17,882 nt of DNA from assembly GCA_016293925.1 (NCBI GenBank), contig JAEDCX010000054.1, forward strand, positions 1 through 17,882. Direction: 5' to 3'. The position numbers and the translations under genes were made by a program. Of the stretch, positions 1 to 7,112 are shown in pieces. Origin of the DNA: Lachnospiraceae bacterium. Lineage in GTDB: Bacteria; Bacillota; Clostridia; Lachnospirales; Lachnospiraceae. Numbering within the stretch: the stretch's first letter is position 1; each line of letters begins with the position of its first letter. The notes under the pieces were generated by a model, which worked only from the letters and a program-made list of their open reading frames with translations, was not told the origin of the DNA and searched no databases.

Positions 1-497
1 TCTTTGAACTTGTCGTATCCCCTGATATTCTTGGCAAAATAGATAAGCCCCCCTACCGGTTTGGCCTCCAGTGCCTCCTTTGTTGTCTGTCCCGCCGCGG
101 TAACAGTACCCACACCGGTCAATTGTTCCGGCGTAATCACAAAAAGGCCTGCAACCTTTTCCTGCAGCGTCATCTGTCCGATGTACGAATCAATCATCTC
201 ATTCAGGAGCTGTTCCTCCGGAGAAAGCTCGTCCGTCACCGGATAGTCATCCGGTGAATCCGGCTCCTCGATCACAAGCGGCGGGGTCTCCTCCTGCTCC
301 GGCAGATCTTTGCCTGCCTCCGCAATGTTCCGGTCGTTCCCCGTTGTGCCGTTTACGGATCTGTGTACCAGATACATAGTTCCTGCCGCAAGGACAGCCA
401 CAAACAACAGTAAGGAAATATATGCCAGCGCCTGATTTCTCACCCGGCGCTTTCTTCTGAACTCTCTTCTCTCTGAATCCATATCTGTCACGCTCAT
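1..497 (-). CDS. Membrane-anchored glycoside hydrolase family 3 protein (N-terminal part)
   Basis: The first 165 residues are visible and the gene runs off the left edge. An Arg/Lys-rich cytoplasmic tail (residues 10-20) precedes one hydrophobic helix (about 24-44), which looks like an uncleaved signal anchor. An acidic, Pro/Glu-rich linker (about 55-98) leads into the start of a GH3 barrel. The stretch 'QMTLQEKVAGLFVI' near 108-121 and 'PVGGLIYFAKNI' near 147-158 are typical of the NagZ/beta-N-acetylhexosaminidase branch of GH3, which removes terminal sugars such as GlcNAc from peptidoglycan fragments or glycans. The catalytic residues lie outside the window, so the substrate is not settled. 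The start at 497 has AGGAGAAGG upstream; a second ATG five codons in is possible. The anchor suggests action at the outer face of the membrane. Confidence 0.85.
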   Translation of the reverse strand, partial: MSVTDMDSERREFRRKRRVRNQALAYISLLLFVAVLAAGTMYLVHRSVNGTTGNDRNIAEAGKDLPEQEETPPLVIEEPDSPDDYPVTDELSPEEQLLNEMIDSYIGQMTLQEKVAGLFVITPEQLTGVGTVTAAGQTTKEALEAKPVGGLIYFAKNIRGYDKFK

Positions 498-531
498 AAC
501 AAAATAAATCCTTCTCCTACTGAATAGAAAT

Positions 532-560
532 ATTGTACATGATTTGCAATACATTTTCCA
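532..560 (-). promoter_or_regulatory. Candidate sigma-A promoter for the GH3 gene
   Basis: On the minus strand, a -35-like TGGAAA (560-555) is separated by 17 bases from a -10-like TACAAT (537-532), about 35 bases before the GH3 start. The -35 matches four of six consensus positions. An AT-rich inverted repeat (TTTTTTCG-AAA-CGAAAAAA, near 582-598) lies upstream. Confidence 0.5.
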
Positions 561-591
561 CCTTTTGTTGCAAAATTTTTTTTCGAAACGA

Positions 592-652
592 AAAAAGACA
601 CCCCCGGCAGGCAATGTCACAAAGTCAAACATTGTCCGGGCAGGGTGCCTTT
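592..652 (-). terminator. Rho-independent terminator of the DUF1653-to-glycosyltransferase operon
   Basis: On the minus strand, 18 bases after the glycosyltransferase stop, GGCACCC pairs with GGGTGTC as the outer stem. CCGG/CCGG and an inner ACAATGT/ACATTG(C) stem continue it with small bulges. The hairpin is followed directly by a T-run (TCTTTTTTCG). Confidence 0.75.
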
Positions 653-669
653 TCACATGCTGTATCCTC

Positions 670-1692
670 TTAGTTAAAATTGAAAATCTTCTGGCATACC
701 TTATATCCGGTCAGCGTAACCCATCTGCCGAATTTGCCCGGAAGATTGGTTGAGAGACCTTTGATTCCGTAACGCAGTTTACGGTATATGTATTTGTCCG
801 TCTCCCTGATATAATTCCAGAGATCCTTATTTTTCTTCAGATTCTCCGGTGTATTGGATATCAATGACATGACGGTAGAAACCGTTGTAATGATACTCAG
901 GTAGTGGAACATATAGGCCCGCAGGTGTCTGTTCATGGTCTTTGGCTTTGCTTTTGCCATAACATCTACCATCATCCGGTTGACCTTAAACTGCTGGTCG
1001 ATCCGCTTTACCATTACCGACTCATGCACCGACTGATCCGGGCGGCCGATAAAATACCGGTAGAAATTCACGTCCATATAATACATCGTCTTCACAAACG
1101 GAAGGGGCTGGAATATGTAGATGCTGTCCACATAAAAGGTGTGCTCCGGCAGTTTCACTTTGCTCTCCCGCAATACCTCTGTCCGGAAAATGACCGAATG
1201 CATCAGCATGTATTGTCCCTGATTGAAATGCTTCACATCGTCCCAGGTAAACAGGATATCTCTCGGCATAGCATGCCGAAACCGCATGACCTTCTTACGT
1301 GTCTCGCCAACCTTCTCGTACACATAATTACTAACCAGCATATCCACATCACAGTCTGCGGCATGGAACTCCCTGAGTTTCTGCAGAATTGCCATATATG
1401 CATTCTGATTGACCCAGTCGTCGCTGTCCACAACCTTCATGTAGGTACCGGTTGCATTACTGATCCCCGTGTTGACGGCAGAACCGTGACCGCCGTTTTC
1501 CTTGTTGATCAGTCGAACGATTGACGGATATTGCTTCACATATTCCTCCGCAATGGACTGCGTACTGTCGGTGGAGCCGTCATTCACGATAATAATCTCA
1601 ACATCGTCACCGCCTGTCACCAGGGAATCCACACATTTCCGCATATATGCTTCTGAATTGTAGCATGGTACGGTAATTGACAATAACTTCAT
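670..1692 (-). CDS. Family 2 glycosyltransferase
   Basis: A 340-residue protein that should transfer a sugar from a nucleotide-sugar donor to a cell-surface glycan, lipid or similar acceptor. The N-terminal GT-A domain starts with 'LLSITVPCYNSE' (3-14), and the nucleotide-binding 'VNDGSTD' is at 36-42. 'ENGGHGSAVNTG' (65-76) and the metal-binding DSD motif in 'VVDSDDW' (87-93, D89/D91) follow. The C-terminal half is basic and helical with no clear membrane segment, so the enzyme is probably cytosolic or peripheral. Donor and acceptor cannot be named. It is last in the operon, two bases after the mutY stop; its ribosome binding site AAGGAGAG lies in the last codons of mutY, which suggests translational coupling. 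Confidence 0.9.
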   Translation of the reverse strand: MKLLSITVPCYNSEAYMRKCVDSLVTGGDDVEIIIVNDGSTDSTQSIAEEYVKQYPSIVRLINKENGGHGSAVNTGISNATGTYMKVVDSDDWVNQNAYMAILQKLREFHAADCDVDMLVSNYVYEKVGETRKKVMRFRHAMPRDILFTWDDVKHFNQGQYMLMHSVIFRTEVLRESKVKLPEHTFYVDSIYIFQPLPFVKTMYYMDVNFYRYFIGRPDQSVHESVMVKRIDQQFKVNRMMVDVMAKAKPKTMNRHLRAYMFHYLSIITTVSTVMSLISNTPENLKKNKDLWNYIRETDKYIYRKLRYGIKGLSTNLPGKFGRWVTLTGYKVCQKIFNFN

Positions 1693-1694
1693 GT

Positions 1695-2840
1695 TTACTC
1701 TCCTTTTACAAATCTGGAATTGCCGAGACGAATGTGGTAATATTCCGCATACGCTTCAAACGCCGCCGGAATCGGGAATTCCCGCTCTGTTTTCTCCGGC
1801 TCGACAAATATCAGATTCTGCTTTGCAGACACTGCTTCCCGTTCCGCAAATTCGTCCACCCTGACGGCATATCCGATCATATGCCATTCTTTGTGGGTAA
1901 AGATATGTTTTGCTTCCGGAAGACGCCTGATATGAATCGGGGCAAACCCCATACTCCTTACAGAAGCAAGAACCTCCTCCTCGGAGCAATGCCCCGACAG
2001 GGAAGGAAATTCGTACAATCCTGCCAGCAGTCCCGTTTCAGGTCTTCTCCGGATTGCAAGATAATTCTCATCCTGCAGGATCAGAACCGTCATCCGCTCA
2101 ATCGTCCTGGCCTTCTTCGCAGGCTTCCTCGGATACTCCAGCATGTTCCCCTGCTCATAGGCTTTGCAAAAAGCCCGCACAGGACACTCCCCGCACTTCG
2201 GTTCCCCGTTGGGAAGACAGATCAATGCCCCCAGTTCCATCAATGATTGATTATATACCCCGGACTGTGCTTTTGGCAAACATTCCCGCACACTTTTTGT
2301 AATTTTTTCTCTCACCGGCGGTTCCGTCACCACTCCGTCCACCGCATTCAGACGCGAAAAAACACGCAATACATTCCCATCTACTGCGGTTTCTTCCTGT
2401 CCATATGCGATTGACGCAATCGCCCCGGCCGTGTACGGACCGATTCCCGGCAGTCTGCACAGCTCCGAATACTCTGCCGGAATGACGCCGTGATATTGAT
2501 CCATGATCACGCCGGCTGCTTTTTTCAGATTGCGGGCGCGGCTGTAATACCCAAGCCCTTCCCACAATTTCATCAGCTTATCGTCGTCTACCGCTGCAAG
2601 TGCCGCCACATCCGGAAGCGCTTCCATAAAACGGAGAAAGTAGGGCATGACCGCCGCAACTCTGGTCTGTTGCAGCATAATCTCGGAGATCCAGACTCTG
2701 TAGGGAGAAGCATCTTCCCGCCAAGGCAGCACCCTCGCGTGCCCCCGGAACCATGCAAGCAATGCCTCCGCAAACTCATTTCGTTGATCGTCTCTCATAT
2801 ATTCATTCTCTATCTGTCCTGCGGCCATAGGCCGCAACAC
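1695..2840 (-). CDS. mutY: Adenine DNA glycosylase MutY
   Basis: It removes adenine mispaired with 8-oxoguanine, preventing G:C to T:A mutations (base excision repair). Numbered from the GTG at 2840, the protein has 381 residues. The catalytic-site segment 'ISEIMLQQTRV' (51-61) carries Glu53. The helix-hairpin-helix 'LPGIGPYTAGAI' spans 130-141 and Asp154 lies in 'VDGNVLRV'. Four cysteines for the [4Fe-4S] cluster are at 208, 216, 219 and 225. The C-terminal 245-381 is the MutT/Nudix-like 8-oxoG recognition domain. The start is uncertain: the GTG shares one base with the upstream stop (TAGTG) and its nearest AGGAG is 15 bases away, while an in-frame ATG at 2798, just before the conserved domain, has only a weak site. 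The gene sits third in an operon behind a 5'-nucleotidase. Confidence 0.95.
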   Translation of the reverse strand: MLRPMAAGQIENEYMRDDQRNEFAEALLAWFRGHARVLPWREDASPYRVWISEIMLQQTRVAAVMPYFLRFMEALPDVAALAAVDDDKLMKLWEGLGYYSRARNLKKAAGVIMDQYHGVIPAEYSELCRLPGIGPYTAGAIASIAYGQEETAVDGNVLRVFSRLNAVDGVVTEPPVREKITKSVRECLPKAQSGVYNQSLMELGALICLPNGEPKCGECPVRAFCKAYEQGNMLEYPRKPAKKARTIERMTVLILQDENYLAIRRRPETGLLAGLYEFPSLSGHCSEEEVLASVRSMGFAPIHIRRLPEAKHIFTHKEWHMIGYAVRVDEFAEREAVSAKQNLIFVEPEKTEREFPIPAAFEAYAEYYHIRLGNSRFVKGE

Positions 2841-3754
2841 TATGTATTTATTGCGCTCCTGTAAGGCACTCTGGCGGAAGGTACCACCTCAGATGCCGGT
2901 GTGGTATGTACTGCCTGGTCGTCGAAGAAAATATGTGCACCGAATGCCTCCAGAACATCCCGTTTGGAGATTCCTCCCAGAAAAAACGCCTCGTCGATTC
3001 GCACCTGCCACGCACGCAGGGTTCTGATCACCCGCTCATGCGCCGGCGCACTTCTCGCAGTAACCAGCGCGGTGCGGATCGGTGATTTCTCCGGAGGAAA
3101 CTCCCTCTGCAGGTCGGAAATCGTCTTCAGGAATTTGGCAAAAGGACCTGCGGACAGAGGATTCCGCGCATTCTCCCGCTCATTCTCCTCAAAGGCCTCC
3201 AGACCGTGTTCCTGATAGATTTTCTCGGAATCATCCCCAAACAAAACCGCATCTCCGTCAAAAGCAATCCGGATACAATCCAGATCGTTCTCACAGGAAT
3301 ACACATGAATCCCGTCCCCACAGATGATGCCGGCCGCAATACCGCCATTGATCGCAGACTGCACATCATCCTCGTATGCGGACAGAAACAAATCTGTTCG
3401 AAATGCATTCAGGTATGGTGCCAGAGACGCACCGCTTGCCAGAACCGCTCTGCTGATGTCCAGACCATAATGATTGATGGAATTGAACACGCGGAGGGAA
3501 CTGTCTGCACTGTTTCTGGACATGACGATAACTTCGACACGTCCCTCCTGCCCCGGTAACCGGTTAATATTCAACAATGCCTTAATGATGGCATATCCCG
3601 GACCCGGCTGTAATACCTCGTTCTCATGCTCCACCTGATATTTGCAATAGGCTTCCACACCTTGTGTCTCAAATATCTCATTCTCCTTGGACAGGTCGAA
3701 CAGAGCTCTTGATGACACTCCGATCACCAGTCTTTTCTCAAGATCATATGCCAT
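2840..3754 (-). CDS. Cytosolic 5'-nucleotidase (cN-I-like family)
   Basis: A 304-residue protein resembling the cytosolic 5'-nucleotidase I family, which dephosphorylates nucleoside monophosphates. Family marks are 'VIGVSSRALFDL' (10-21), 'VIVMSRNSADSSLRVFNSI' (75-93) and 'AFDGDAVLFGD' (164-174). 'RTALVTARSAPAHERVIRTL' and a late 'FFDDQA' fit a HAD-type fold. The start at 3754 is chosen because AAGGAGG lies eight bases upstream; an in-frame ATG 11 codons earlier would overlap the preceding gene and has no such site. The stop overlaps the mutY GTG by one base. Placement with mutY suggests a housekeeping nucleotide-pool role, but a functional link is inference. No signal peptide is seen. Confidence 0.85.
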   Translation of the reverse strand: MAYDLEKRLVIGVSSRALFDLSKENEIFETQGVEAYCKYQVEHENEVLQPGPGYAIIKALLNINRLPGQEGRVEVIVMSRNSADSSLRVFNSINHYGLDISRAVLASGASLAPYLNAFRTDLFLSAYEDDVQSAINGGIAAGIICGDGIHVYSCENDLDCIRIAFDGDAVLFGDDSEKIYQEHGLEAFEENERENARNPLSAGPFAKFLKTISDLQREFPPEKSPIRTALVTARSAPAHERVIRTLRAWQVRIDEAFFLGGISKRDVLEAFGAHIFFDDQAVHTTPASEVVPSARVPYRSAINT

Positions 3755-3770
3755 ATCATCTGCCTCCTTC

Positions 3771-4361
3771 TTATCGAAGCCGGCCACCCTCGTATTTTGC
3801 TCTCAACATCAGACAATCCCTGATCCGGAGAATTCTCTCCTCCGTATCCGCGTCTGTGATATCCAGATCCAGCGTAATCTCCATAACATCCAGCATATGG
3901 CTGCTGATCTTGTCCGGCATGGCGTGTAGAATCTGTAATCTTTCTTCAGAGGTGTCGGCATCCAAAAATTGTACCAGCCAGGGATCCAGCTGCGGAACCG
4001 TCTCCTGTACCTTATTCCTGCCGTCACAGTCCTTTGATGCTTCCCAGGACGGCGTCCCGCATGTCCCGTCGGACCCGGTCGTCCCTCCCGCAGAAGCCTC
4101 TGTCACGGGCGCACTGTCCTGCTGCATCGGTCCCGGAATGTACTCAAAACGGTATTCCTGTGTAACATCGGGGTATTTCACCCGGTCAACCTTACTGATA
4201 AACATATCATAGGGTCGTACATAAATCTGATACGGAGAATATAACTGTTGATATACCACCTGTTTCGTTCCGTCCTCGGAATCTGTCGCAATACACAGCA
4301 CCTGGTACATCATTCCCTTGAAATGTCTGTATAACTCATAAGGTTTCGGATCTCTCTGCAT
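3771..4361 (-). CDS. DUF1653 protein with C-terminal helical domain
   Basis: The N-terminal 70 residues match the DUF1653 pattern: 'YRHFKGMMYQVLCIATDSEDGTKQVVYQQLY' followed by 'YVRPYDMFISKV'. This is a small beta-rich domain of unknown function, common in Clostridia. A Ser/Thr/Gly-rich linker (about 80-120) joins it to an acidic helical segment beginning 'PWLVQFLDADTSEERLQIL' and ending 'CLMLRAKYEGGRLR'. I do not assign a biochemical role. The ATG at 4361 is preferred because AGAGGTGG sits five bases upstream; a GTG three codons earlier is also open. It is the first gene of the operon with the 5'-nucleotidase, 16 bases upstream of that gene's start, and lies directly behind a strong promoter. 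Confidence 0.8.
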   Translation of the reverse strand: MQRDPKPYELYRHFKGMMYQVLCIATDSEDGTKQVVYQQLYSPYQIYVRPYDMFISKVDRVKYPDVTQEYRFEYIPGPMQQDSAPVTEASAGGTTGSDGTCGTPSWEASKDCDGRNKVQETVPQLDPWLVQFLDADTSEERLQILHAMPDKISSHMLDVMEITLDLDITDADTEERILRIRDCLMLRAKYEGGRLR

Positions 4362-4394
4362 GTCAACCACCTCTCGCCTGCCTGTTCTTCCAAC

Positions 4395-4423
4395 ATTATA
4401 ATCCGTAACCTTACTCTTGTCAT
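4395..4423 (-). promoter_or_regulatory. Sigma-A promoter of the DUF1653/5'-nucleotidase/mutY/GT2 operon
   Basis: On the minus strand ATGACA (4423-4418, five of six consensus positions) is followed after 17 bases by a perfect TATAAT (4400-4395), about 34 bases before the DUF1653 ATG. This is one of the best promoters in the window and supports a four-gene transcript ending at the terminator near 592-652. Confidence 0.75.
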
Positions 4424-4433
4424 CAGATTTTGT

Positions 4434-4811
4434 TCACAGTTCGTATGTAATCATTACCATCGGATCCCCGAATGAAATCGTCTGCAATGCCTCCAGCAGA
4501 CGCCCCATCCGCTCTTCCCCCAGCTTCTCCACCCGGCTGTTATGAATCCGGACGGAATAGCTTCTGCTTCCGTCTTCTGCGGATATCCTGGTCATGTTTA
4601 TCCCGGAATAGTACAGATCGTATTCCTGCAGGACACAGTCAATCCTGGTAAGATAATCCGACTCCAGCGCATCATAATACTGCTGCTGTTCTGCGGTATT
4701 GTCTCTGGTCATTCCGTTGACCGTAATGGTAAATGTACAGATCATGATCACCATGATGATCAGTGTTCCGATGAACATCCTGTTCTTTGTTTTTCCGGTA
4801 AGTGCGTGCAT
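4434..4811 (-). CDS. Small membrane-anchored protein of unknown function
   Basis: A 125-residue protein with a short basic N-terminus, one strongly hydrophobic helix (about 12-31, 'MFIGTLIIMVIMICTFTITV') and a soluble C-terminal part predicted to lie outside the membrane. That part contains 'EQQQYYDALESDYLTRIDCVLQEYDLYYSGINMTRI' and ends 'FGDPMVMITYEL'. I recognise no family. The reading frame is open another 73 codons upstream, but the ATG at 4811 has GGGAGG seven bases before it, and the upstream extension would cross the fprA promoter region. The helix could also be a signal peptide, but no clear cleavage site is visible. It is divergent from fprA; the next gene downstream on its strand has its own promoter. 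Confidence 0.7.
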   Translation of the reverse strand: MHALTGKTKNRMFIGTLIIMVIMICTFTITVNGMTRDNTAEQQQYYDALESDYLTRIDCVLQEYDLYYSGINMTRISAEDGSRSYSVRIHNSRVEKLGEERMGRLLEALQTISFGDPMVMITYEL

Positions 4812-4990
4812 ATTTTGTCCTCCCGTTTTCTCTCCGTATCTCAATGCTGTTGCTTCCCTGCATTGCTGATAAATCATATATAGCCCTTTATCTGTACCAT
4901 AAATAGGTCTAAAAAGAACCTTTTCAATCTTTTTTTCTTTTTTTTCACTGACCACACATATTTTTTTTGCAAAATAGAGACGGTTATTCG

Positions 4991-5018
4991 TTTTCATTCC
5001 CGGGAAATGTGCTATTAT
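4991..5018 (+). promoter_or_regulatory. Candidate promoter of fprA
   Basis: TTTTCA (4991-4996) and TATTAT (5013-5018) are 16 bases apart and lie 33 bases before the fprA ATG. T-rich tracts at 4930-4955 and 4961-4969 lie just upstream and could act as an UP element. Confidence 0.5.
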
Positions 5019-5051
5019 AGATAGAGACACGTTATGATGGGAGGATACAAA

Positions 5052-6209
5052 ATGATATCGGAATCAATCAGATATGTTGGCGTAAATGATAAGACAATTG
5101 ATTTATTCGAAAGCCAGTATGCAGTTCAAAACGGAATGTCTTACAACTCATATCTTATCCTGGACCAGAAGGTTGCCCTGATGGATACGGTGGATGTCAG
5201 AGGACAACAGGAATGGGAAGCCAATGTTACGGCAGCGCTCAACGGAAGGACGATCGACTATATCATCGTGCAACACATGGAGCCGGATCACTCCGGTTCT
5301 CTCAAAACGGTTCTGGAAAAATATCCGGACGCAATCGTTGTGGGCAATGCGAAAACCTTTGCATATATCGGACAGTTCTTCGATGTGGATCTGACAGGCA
5401 GAACGTTAGAGGTGAAAGAGGGCGACACGCTCCGGCTTGGCTCCCACACCCTCACCTTTCTCATGGCACCGATGATTCACTGGCCGGAGGTGATGGTTAC
5501 ATACGAGAGTACCGAGAAAATTCTTTTCTCTGCTGATGCATTCGGCAAATTCGGTTCCCTGGACTGTAAGGAAGACTGGGCATGCGAAGCCAGAAGATAC
5601 TATTTCAACATTGTCGGCAAATTCGGAGCATCCGTACAGACCCTTCTCAGGAAGGCTGCCGCCCTTGAAATAGAAAACATTCTGCCCCTGCATGGACCGC
5701 TTCTCACGGACAACCTTGCATATTATATCGATCTGTATGATAAGTGGTCCAGTTACACCCCGGAGAACAGAGGTGTATTCATTGCTTACGCATCCATCCA
5801 TGGGAATACCGGAAAGGCTGCGGAACGATTGGCTGATAAAATCAGAGCACTCGGAGAAGAAAAGGTTACGGTATCCGACCTTTGCAGAGAAGATATGGCA
5901 GAGTGTGTGGAAGATGCCTTCCGGTACGACAGAATGGTTCTCTGTTCCGCCACTTATGACGGCAATGCCTTTGTACCGATGGAAGACTTCCTGCATCACC
6001 TTCAGATCAAGTCCTATCAGAACCGGACGGTGGGACTTATGGAAAACGGTACCTGGGCTCCCATGGCAGCCAAATCCATGCGCGGATATCTGGAGTCCAT
6101 GAAGAACATCCGGATTCTGGACGAAACCGTTACCATTCGGTCAGCCCTGAAGCCTTCTGATGAAGCTTCCCTGGATGCCCTTGCCCGTGCACTTGTGGAG
6201 GCGCAATAG
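5052..6209 (+). CDS. fprA: Class A flavodiiron protein (FprA-type)
   Basis: A 385-residue cytosolic flavoprotein that reduces O2 to water and/or NO to N2O, protecting anaerobes. The N-terminal metallo-beta-lactamase-like domain holds all six expected diiron ligands: His75, Glu77, Asp79 (in 'HMEPDH'), His143 (in 'MIHWPE'), Asp162 (in 'FSADAFGKFG') and His214 (in 'LPLHGPLL'). The C-terminal flavodoxin domain begins at about 241 with the FMN loop 'IAYASIHGNTGKAAE' and ends near residue 385. There is no fused rubredoxin or flavin reductase domain, so an outside electron donor is needed. The start at 5052 is chosen for GGGAGG seven bases upstream; the two ATGs at 5034 and 5037 are less likely. A lipoprotein gene follows on the same strand after 108 bases. 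Confidence 0.93.
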   Translation: MISESIRYVGVNDKTIDLFESQYAVQNGMSYNSYLILDQKVALMDTVDVRGQQEWEANVTAALNGRTIDYIIVQHMEPDHSGSLKTVLEKYPDAIVVGNAKTFAYIGQFFDVDLTGRTLEVKEGDTLRLGSHTLTFLMAPMIHWPEVMVTYESTEKILFSADAFGKFGSLDCKEDWACEARRYYFNIVGKFGASVQTLLRKAAALEIENILPLHGPLLTDNLAYYIDLYDKWSSYTPENRGVFIAYASIHGNTGKAAERLADKIRALGEEKVTVSDLCREDMAECVEDAFRYDRMVLCSATYDGNAFVPMEDFLHHLQIKSYQNRTVGLMENGTWAPMAAKSMRGYLESMKNIRILDETVTIRSALKPSDEASLDALARALVEAQ

Positions 6210-6219
6210 ACCAAATGTG

Positions 6220-6261
6220 TCAGAGCGGCGCAATCCGCTTTGCCGGGATTGCAATCTCTGA
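6220..6261 (+). repeat. Two-tier hairpin between fprA and the lipoprotein gene
   Basis: TCAGAG (6220-6225) pairs with CTCTGA (6256-6261), and inside it GCAATCC (6230-6236) pairs with GGATTGC (6246-6252). It begins 11 bases after the fprA stop. No T-run follows, so it is not a classic intrinsic terminator; it may stabilise the fprA transcript 3' end or attenuate read-through. Confidence 0.5.
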
Positions 6262-6283
6262 TATCATATCACAGTAATCTTTA

Positions 6284-6297
6284 CCGCAACGTTGCGG
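6284..6297. promoter_or_regulatory. Perfect 14-bp palindrome before the lipoprotein gene
   Basis: CCGCAACGTTGCGG reads the same on both strands and ends eight bases before the AAGGAGGG ribosome binding site of the lipoprotein gene. It fits a dimeric repressor operator placed near a transcription start; a short RNA hairpin is the alternative. No regulator gene sits next to it. Confidence 0.4.
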
Positions 6298-6317
6298 ACA
6301 CACCTAAGGAGGGAATC

Positions 6318-7013
6318 ATGAAAAAACGTTACTTACAATTACTTACCACTCTGTTTCTGACTCTGGTCATGCTATTCGGTCTGGTCGGATGCGGTTCCGA
6401 CGACGACTCCACAGCGGTCGGCCCTGACGGCGTATTGACCGGTGGTCTGACCCCCGGCAGCATCCAACAGGACAGCATCGTCGGTTCCTGGGTCAATACA
6501 TTCTCCCTGGATCCGTTTTCAGATGCCGATCAGATTCCGCAGGAGGTTCTGGATCATATGCACATTACCTCCCTCAGTTTCCAATGTCTGTGGAACTTTG
6601 AGGAAGACGGCAGCATGGTGGTTAACATCGATGAAGACAGTCTTCTGTCTGCCTATGACAACTGGTTGGAAGACTACCTGAACGCATGTGAGATTTACTA
6701 CACCGAATACTTTGAAAATCAGGGAACCAGCCTATCTGAAGTACTGAGAAACAGTGGATACACCAGTTTCCGTGAACTCCTTGATCTGTCCGCACTGGAA
6801 GCACAGAGAGAACAGTTGAGAGCGAGTGCCCGGGACGATTTCAATCAGTCAGGGACCTATCGGACGGACGGAGACCGGTTATATCTCGTGAAACCGGGCG
6901 AGACGGAAGACGATTATTTCACCTTCTGTTTTGAGAACGGCAATCTGATTCTGACAGGCTCCTCGAAGGGGGATCCCAACAATCTTCTGCCGCTGACTCT
7001 GACAAGACACTGA
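6318..7013 (+). CDS. Lipoprotein of unknown function
   Basis: A 231-residue protein with a lipoprotein signal peptide: basic MKKR, a hydrophobic stretch (6-22) and a lipobox 'LVGC' with Cys25 as the lipidation site, followed by acidic 'GSDDDST'. It should be anchored to the outer face of the cytoplasmic membrane. The mature part has 'SIVGSWVNTF' near 53-62, a central acidic helical stretch, then 'SGTYRTDGDRLYLVKPG' and 'YFTFCFENGNLILTG'. This Gly-Ser-Trp opening with late beta strands resembles small lipocalin-like or DUF-type domains of Clostridia, but I cannot name a family. The start has AAGGAGGG five bases upstream; an upstream in-frame ATG at 6240 lacks one. It is downstream of fprA on the same strand and is followed by a strong terminator. 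Confidence 0.85.
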   Translation: MKKRYLQLLTTLFLTLVMLFGLVGCGSDDDSTAVGPDGVLTGGLTPGSIQQDSIVGSWVNTFSLDPFSDADQIPQEVLDHMHITSLSFQCLWNFEEDGSMVVNIDEDSLLSAYDNWLEDYLNACEIYYTEYFENQGTSLSEVLRNSGYTSFRELLDLSALEAQREQLRASARDDFNQSGTYRTDGDRLYLVKPGETEDDYFTFCFENGNLILTGSSKGDPNNLLPLTLTRH

Positions 7014-7065
7014 AGCATTTCACCGGACGAATCATCCGATGAATAGATACCCGTAACATACATCA

Positions 7066-7112
7066 GGTTTGGGAAAGGAATTCCTGCTTTTCCCAAACCC
7101 GTTTTCTTTTTC
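7066..7112 (+). terminator. Rho-independent terminator of the lipoprotein gene
   Basis: GGTTTGGGAAA (7066-7076) pairs perfectly with TTTCCCAAACC (7089-7099), followed by a T-rich run (CGTTTTCTTTTTC). The convergent DUF438 gene stops at 7112, at the end of the run; on that strand the hairpin lacks a T-run. Confidence 0.85.

Noticed and set aside
904..1524. Plus-strand open frame of 206 codons opposite the glycosyltransferase
   Set aside because: The glycosyltransferase motifs are intact on the minus strand; the antisense frame has no ribosome binding site or domain.
4812..5030. 73-codon upstream extension of the small membrane protein
   Set aside because: It would start at a GTG with no ribosome binding site inside the fprA promoter region; the ATG at 4811 has GGGAGG at ideal spacing.
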